A stretch of DNA of 27,947 bases from TMED108 sp036166415 (GTDB lineage: Bacteria > Fidelibacterota > Marinisomatia > Marinisomatales > TCS55), in NCBI GenBank assembly GCA_036166415.1, contig JAYZHP010000100.1:1-27947 (forward strand), written 5' to 3'. The notes below the pieces were generated by a model. The model worked only from the letters and a program-made list of their open reading frames with translations. It had not been told where the DNA came from and ran no database searches. Positions 23,704-27,947 of the stretch are shown here, piece by piece. Numbering within the stretch: the first letter of the stretch is position 1; every line of letters starts with the position of its first letter. Position numbers and translations under genes: made by a program.

Positions 23704-24915
23704 ATGACTAACAAAATACGTTTTTCCATCATGATGTTTCTCCAATATGCAATCTGGGGAGCATGGACAACTGCACTGGGCGCTCATCTTGAGAAAATTG
23801 GATTTTCCGGATCTGAAATTGCAGGTATCTATGGATGTATGTGGCTTGCCTGTATTGTGGCACCATTTATTGGTGGACAAGTAGCGGATCGCTTAATGCA
23901 ATCTCAGCAATTTCTTGGTATCGCCCATATAGTAGGTGCTTTTCTACTGTATCAAACATCTATTCAAACAGAGTTTGCACCCATGTGGTGGTATATGATG
24001 GCGCATTGTCTTTTGTATGCTCCAACATTGGTTTTGACGAATTCTATTTGTTTTAGGCATCTAGGAAATGCAGATGAAGAGTTTGGCAAAATAAGAGTTT
24101 GGGGTGCCATTGGATGGATTGCCATTGGTTGGATAGTCACGTTTATTAGAACTAATTGGCAAACAGAAGACCTAAGCGGTATGAGCGATCTACTAATAAT
24201 TGCTGCTGTGGTTTCTGCGATTATGGGAGTCTATAGCTTTTCACTTCCAAGAACAGAACCAATAAAAGATTCTCAAGATCCTCTCGCATTTATCAAAGCA
24301 TTTGGTATGCTAAAGGATAGAAACTTTTTGATCTTTATGTTAGTAGCTTTTGTCGTCACGACGGAAATGCAATTCTATTATATTCCTACCGGTCCTTTCC
24401 TATTGGATATGGGAGCCACAGAGGCCTGGCTAACAGCCACTAAAACCGTTGCCCAAATTTCTGAGGTGCTAGTATTAACCTTTTTACTACATGTAGCTAT
24501 AAAGAAAATTGGTGTTCGCTGGACAATGTTTATTGGAATAATGGCATGGCCATTAAGATATCTTTTATTTATGATACCAAGCTTACCAGTAATTGTTGCA
24601 GCGCTTTCCTTGCATGGGTTCGGCTATGCGTTTTTCATGGTAACAGGAAATATCTATACCAATAAAAAAGCATCAGATGATATGCGTGCTTCAGCTCAGG
24701 CCTTATTCATCTTTGCAACATGGGGTATGGGGAATTATCTTGGGACACTATTTACTGGATATATTTGGGATACGTTTAAAACGCCATCTGGTGAAACGAT
24801 CTGGTGGCAATTTTTCCTAGTTCCAGCAACATTGTGCATAGTGATGGGATTAATATTTTTGGCATTCTTTAGAGATGACCCAAAAGTAACTGAAGAAGAT
24901 CTGAAAGGAGTTTAA
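23704..24915 (+). CDS. Nucleoside:H+ symporter-family MFS transporter
   Basis: The 403-residue protein has 12 predicted membrane helices and the pattern of the NHS family (NupG-like, PF03825 type): FLQYAIWGAWTTALGAHL at about 12-29, GGQVADRLM at 57-65 and FGKIRVWGAIGWI at 127-139. It should be a proton-coupled importer in the inner membrane. NHS members take up nucleosides, but in clusters with DUF1080 and sugar oxidoreductases they may import sugar-derived products, which I think more likely here. It starts 15 bases after the preceding oxidoreductase, and the next gene starts five bases after its stop. Confidence 0.85.
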   Translation: MTNKIRFSIMMFLQYAIWGAWTTALGAHLEKIGFSGSEIAGIYGCMWLACIVAPFIGGQVADRLMQSQQFLGIAHIVGAFLLYQTSIQTEFAPMWWYMMAHCLLYAPTLVLTNSICFRHLGNADEEFGKIRVWGAIGWIAIGWIVTFIRTNWQTEDLSGMSDLLIIAAVVSAIMGVYSFSLPRTEPIKDSQDPLAFIKAFGMLKDRNFLIFMLVAFVVTTEMQFYYIPTGPFLLDMGATEAWLTATKTVAQISEVLVLTFLLHVAIKKIGVRWTMFIGIMAWPLRYLLFMIPSLPVIVAALSLHGFGYAFFMVTGNIYTNKKASDDMRASAQALFIFATWGMGNYLGTLFTGYIWDTFKTPSGETIWWQFFLVPATLCIVMGLIFLAFFRDDPKVTEEDLKGV

Positions 24916-24920
24916 AGTCT

Positions 24921-26174
24921 GTGAGTCATAAACATATAGGAATAGGTTTTGTTGGTGGTGGCTTTATAACTCGATTTCATATTCAATCATTGATCGGCGT
25001 TAGGAACGTAGATGTTTTGGGTGTAATGTCTAGGACTAAGCAATCCGCGGAAGAATCTGCTAGCCTGGCACGAACAATAGGTGTTGGAAATAATGCAACA
25101 GCATATGAATCAATTACAGATATGATTGCTGATCCAGAGATACATGCTTTATGGATTTGTTCTCCAAATTTTGCCAGAGTAGAAACCTTTGAAGAAATAG
25201 CAAATGCTATTTCTTCAGGAAAAGGTGAGCTAATTGGAGTAGCCTGTGAAAAACCTTTAGGTAGAAATTACCAAGAGGCCAAAAAAGTTGTTGAGCTAAC
25301 CAAAAGTGTTGGCTTATTAGATGGCTACCTTGAAAATCAAGTTTTCTCACCTTCGATCACTAGAGGAAAAGAAATTGTCTGGGCTAGAGGCGCTGCTACT
25401 ACAGGTAGGCCTTATCTTGCAAGAGCCGCAGAGGAGCACAGCGGTCCTCATATGCCGTGGTTTTGGGAGGGCTCTCTGCAAGGTGGCGGTGTATTAAATG
25501 ATATGATGTGTCATTCAGTAGAAGAAGCCAGATTTATGCTAACTGAACCAGGAAAGCCCAGGGATTCTATCACACCAATAAGTATTAGTGCTCATATGGA
25601 CTGTTTAAAATGGCAACGACCAGAGTATGCAAAAATTCTATCAGATAACAGCGATGGAAAAACTGACTATACTAATAAACCATCCGAAGATTTTGCTCGA
25701 TCCCTAATTGAATATTTAGATGAGGATGGAAATAAATTAATTGTCGAAACGACAACATCATGGTGTTTTGTTGGTGAAGGACTAAGACTTAGTATGGAGC
25801 TTTTTGGTCCTGAATATTCCATGTTTGTCAATACACTAGATCCAGATTTAAAAGTATTCTTTAGTAGAAAAGTTATCGGAAATGAAGGTGAAGATTTAGT
25901 TGAAAAGCAAAATGCTGAATCGGGCGGAATGCCGGTTGTAAGCAATGAAGCTGAAGTATATGGATACACCGCAGAAAACCGCCATATGGTTGAAAGTTTT
26001 CTTGCAGGAAAAAGGCCTGAGGAAAATTTTGATGATGGATTGGATGTAACTCGATTATTGATGGCTGCATACATGAGCGCGGAACAAGGTAAGACCATAA
26101 AACTCCCTAATTCTAATATTGAAGATTTCATACCTGCTGTATCTCAAGGCAATTGGAATCCAAAAGCTAATTGA
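24921..26174 (+). CDS. Cytoplasmic Gfo/Idh/MocA family oxidoreductase
   Basis: The 417-residue protein has no signal peptide. Its N-terminus carries the dinucleotide motif GFVGGGFITRFH at 9-20, then CEKPL with the catalytic Lys at 109-113, and GGGVLNDMMCHSVE at 188-201 with the conserved His198. It starts with GTG at 24921, supported by AAAGGAG nine bases upstream inside the end of the transporter gene. It probably acts on a sugar or keto-sugar brought in by the adjacent transporter, complementing the Tat-type relative encoded three kilobases upstream. Its stop overlaps the TTG start of the first DUF1080 gene by four bases. The substrate is unknown. Confidence 0.87.
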   Translation: MSHKHIGIGFVGGGFITRFHIQSLIGVRNVDVLGVMSRTKQSAEESASLARTIGVGNNATAYESITDMIADPEIHALWICSPNFARVETFEEIANAISSGKGELIGVACEKPLGRNYQEAKKVVELTKSVGLLDGYLENQVFSPSITRGKEIVWARGAATTGRPYLARAAEEHSGPHMPWFWEGSLQGGGVLNDMMCHSVEEARFMLTEPGKPRDSITPISISAHMDCLKWQRPEYAKILSDNSDGKTDYTNKPSEDFARSLIEYLDEDGNKLIVETTTSWCFVGEGLRLSMELFGPEYSMFVNTLDPDLKVFFSRKVIGNEGEDLVEKQNAESGGMPVVSNEAEVYGYTAENRHMVESFLAGKRPEENFDDGLDVTRLLMAAYMSAEQGKTIKLPNSNIEDFIPAVSQGNWNPKAN

Positions 26175-26830
26175 TTACAAGAATAAGTTTTATTTTATCC
26201 TTTAGCCTATTTATGGGCTGCGCTTCTGATAATAGTTGGATTGTTCTTTTTGATGGTAAAACTGTTCAAGGGTTAAGAGGCTATAAGCAATCAGGTTTTC
26301 CAGAAGATTCTTGGACAGTAACAGATGGTGCCTTAAAGAGTATTCCTGAAAATGGTATTGATTTAATTAGCATAGATGTTTTTGAAGATTTTGAACTTAA
26401 ATTAGAATGGAAAGTTGAAGAAGGTGGGAATAGTGGGGTCTTCTATTTTGCTAATGAAAGATCTGATGAAATATGGCACACAGCTCCTGAAATGCAAGTC
26501 TTAGATAATATGTTTCATACTGATGGCAAGAAGTCTAAGACGTCTGCGGGAGCTTTGTATGATCTCATTGAGCCAGTTATTGAAAATGTAAAGCCTGCCG
26601 GGGAATACAATCAGGTAATAATTATATCAAAAAATAAGCACGTAGAACATTGGTTGAATGGGGAAAAAATATTAGAATACGATTATCAAAGCAGTGCAAT
26701 GTGGAAGCTCGTTGATAAAAGTAAATTTAAAGATATGCCTTATTTTGCAAAAGCCACTAAGGGTTCTATCGGTCTACAAGGTGATCATGGAGAAGTTTGG
26801 TATAGAGATATTAGAATAAGAAAATTATAA
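26171..26830 (+). CDS. DUF1080 lipoprotein (3-keto-disaccharide hydrolase family), copy 1
   Basis: The 219-residue protein begins with a lipoprotein signal whose lipobox LFMGC places the lipid-bearing Cys at residue 17. The remainder is a DUF1080 (PF06439) concanavalin-like domain: LFDGKTVQGLRGY, then ELKLEWKVEEGGNSGVFYF, APEMQVLDN, HWLNGEKILEYD and IGLQGDHGEVWYRDIRIRKL. Family members hydrolyse 3-keto-glycosides produced by sugar oxidoreductases, which fits the two Gfo/Idh/MocA genes upstream. The start is TTG at 26171-26173 overlapping the previous stop (TTGA), with no Shine-Dalgarno, so it depends on coupling. Close paralogue of the next gene. It is anchored in a membrane facing the periplasm. 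Confidence 0.88.
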   Translation: MITRISFILSFSLFMGCASDNSWIVLFDGKTVQGLRGYKQSGFPEDSWTVTDGALKSIPENGIDLISIDVFEDFELKLEWKVEEGGNSGVFYFANERSDEIWHTAPEMQVLDNMFHTDGKKSKTSAGALYDLIEPVIENVKPAGEYNQVIIISKNKHVEHWLNGEKILEYDYQSSAMWKLVDKSKFKDMPYFAKATKGSIGLQGDHGEVWYRDIRIRKL

Positions 26831-26835
26831 ATATT

Positions 26836-27525
26836 ATGGATATCAGAAAAATGAATCAACTTAAACTCATTACATTATCATTAATCCTCATCTGCTTTTT
26901 GGGGTGCTCTTCATCAACTAATGATTGGCAAATTCTTTTTGATGGAAAAAATACTGAACACTGGAGAGGGTTTGGCAAGGAAGATTTTCCTAATGACAAT
27001 TGGAAGGTAGAAAACAATACACTAAAAACTATCCCTGGACTAAAAAATACTATAGATATTATAACTAAAGAGAAATATCAGAATTTTGAATTAGAACTAG
27101 AATGGAAAGTTTCTAAAGCAGGTAATAGTGGAGTTTTTTATTTTGCTTCTGAATCGCAAAGCTATATATGGCAATCAGCTCCTGAAATGCAAGTACTCGA
27201 TAATGATAATCATCCAGATGGAAAGAACCCTCTCACTTCAGCTGGTTCCTTATTCGCTTTGATTGCTCCTAATAATGGTAAGGTCAAGTCGGTTGGTAAG
27301 TTTAATAAAGCTAAAATTAAGGTTTTAAAAAATAGAGTTGAACATTGGTTGAACGGCGTGAAGATAGTAGAATATGTTTATCAAAGCAATGCAATGTGGG
27401 AGCTCGTTGATAAAAGTAAATTTAAAGATATGCCCTACTTTGGTAAATCCACCATTGGACATATTGGTCTTCAACATCATGGTGAAGAAGTATGGTATAG
27501 AAATATTAGAATACGAAAGTTATAA
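26836..27525 (+). CDS. DUF1080 lipoprotein (3-keto-disaccharide hydrolase family), copy 2
   Basis: This lipoprotein of the same family has its lipobox at CFLGC (Cys24 counting from the first ATG). An alternative ATG at 26851 gives MNQLKLITLSLILICFLGC, a more normal signal peptide, and is the likelier start. The DUF1080 domain repeats all blocks of copy 1: LFDGKNTEHWRGF, ELELEWKVSKAGNSGVFYF, APEMQVLDN, HWLNGVKIVEYV and WYRNIRIRKL. The C-terminal halves are nearly identical even at the DNA level, so the duplication or a later gene conversion is fairly recent. A 3-keto-glycoside substrate is inferred from family and context. The partial TIM-barrel gene starts one base after its stop. Confidence 0.88.
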   Translation: MDIRKMNQLKLITLSLILICFLGCSSSTNDWQILFDGKNTEHWRGFGKEDFPNDNWKVENNTLKTIPGLKNTIDIITKEKYQNFELELEWKVSKAGNSGVFYFASESQSYIWQSAPEMQVLDNDNHPDGKNPLTSAGSLFALIAPNNGKVKSVGKFNKAKIKVLKNRVEHWLNGVKIVEYVYQSNAMWELVDKSKFKDMPYFGKSTIGHIGLQHHGEEVWYRNIRIRKL

Positions 27526-27526
27526 A

Positions 27527-27947
27527 ATGAAAAGAAGAAAATTTATTAAAGATAGCTCATTTCTCATGGGCGGATTATCTTTACCTTTTATTGGTTCATC
27601 GCTTTTATCAGGTTGTTCAAATAAGCCTACTTTTAAAATTTCTTTAGCCGAGTGGTCTTTACACCGCGCTTTGCAATCCAAGAAAATTGATAATTTAGAC
27701 TTTATCTCTCTAACAAAAACTGAGTTTGGCCTTGATGCTGTGGAGTATGTGAATTCTTTCTTTTTTGATAAAGCTCAAGATCAAAAATATCTCAATAAAA
27801 TGAAGGCTAGAGCGAATGATCATGGCGTAAAAAGCTTATTAATCATGTGCGACAATGAAGGAAATCTTGGTGATCCTGATAAAAACAAAAGAAATAAGGC
27901 GGTTGAAAATCACTATAAATGGGCGGAAGCTGCAAAATTTCTTGGTT
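27527..27947 (+). CDS. Tat-exported lipoprotein, sugar phosphate isomerase/epimerase-like TIM barrel (partial)
   Basis: The frame is open to the right edge (140 residues seen). It starts with a twin-arginine motif MKRRKFIKDSS, a hydrophobic segment and a lipobox LLSGC (Cys30), so it is a lipoprotein exported in a folded state. The mature part, with ISLAEWSLHRAL followed by FGLDAVEYVNSFF and GVKSLLIMCDNEG, resembles xylose isomerase-like/AP endonuclease 2 family proteins of the sugar phosphate isomerase/epimerase group, common partners of Gfo/Idh/MocA and DUF1080 genes. The metal-binding residues lie beyond the window. It probably isomerises, epimerises or eliminates from keto-sugars in the periplasm. 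Confidence 0.8.
   Translation, partial: MKRRKFIKDSSFLMGGLSLPFIGSSLLSGCSNKPTFKISLAEWSLHRALQSKKIDNLDFISLTKTEFGLDAVEYVNSFFFDKAQDQKYLNKMKARANDHGVKSLLIMCDNEGNLGDPDKNKRNKAVENHYKWAEAAKFLG

Noticed and set aside
25667..26131. 154-codon minus-strand frame inside the second Gfo/Idh/MocA gene
   Set aside because: Antisense to a well-supported enzyme; its low-complexity serine- and proline-rich product looks like a shadow.

Overview
The window is AT-rich bacterial chromosome, densely packed on both strands, with no rRNA, tRNA, CRISPR array, transposase or phage gene that I can see. Exported proteins have short signal peptides ending in AQ or GQ, the envelope is Gram-negative (heptosyltransferase-like enzyme, beta-barrels, LolA-like proteins), some genes have strong Shine-Dalgarno sites and others none, and TTG/GTG starts are common. 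Together with Tat-exported Gfo/Idh/MocA enzymes and DUF1080 lipoproteins this suggests a marine Bacteroidota/FCB-type lineage, perhaps Neomarinimicrobiota (SAR406). That placement is inference only.

Layout. Positions 1-9270 (minus strand) read from an MMPL/RND transporter through two LolA-like proteins and an outer-membrane barrel into four glycosyltransferases, the last cut by the left edge: a probable envelope lipid/glycan locus. Positions 9447-14235 (plus) hold thiamine pyrophosphokinase, a sodium:solute symporter, a CYTH phosphatase, an exported propeller-like protein, a DUF2490-like barrel and an arginine deiminase/amidinotransferase-fold enzyme, tightly packed. Positions 14230-19256 (minus) hold a central-carbon operon whose first gene encodes an HTH-like domain fused to a GAPDH that has lost its catalytic cysteine. 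It is followed by a normal GAPDH, a pyrophosphate-type phosphofructokinase, class I aldolase and a small membrane protein. Positions 19449-21415 (minus) hold cysteine dioxygenase and an exported M24 peptidase. Positions 21577-27947 (plus) hold a sugar-oxidation cluster: DoxX-like protein, Tat-type Gfo/Idh/MocA oxidoreductase, nucleoside/H+ symporter-family MFS, a second Gfo/Idh/MocA, two tandem DUF1080 lipoproteins and a truncated Tat-lipoprotein TIM-barrel isomerase.

The most interesting object is the glycolytic operon. The dead GAPDH keeps NAD-binding signatures, lacks the nucleophilic Cys and key phosphate-site residues, carries an XRE-like N-terminal domain, and lies directly downstream of a perfect 23-bp inverted repeat and a nested RNA hairpin that contains a 12-codon leader ORF with a strong Shine-Dalgarno site. 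I propose that it is a metabolite- or NAD-sensing transcriptional regulator of its own glycolysis operon, similar in logic to Bacillus CggR but built from an unrelated fold. This is inference from sequence and context.
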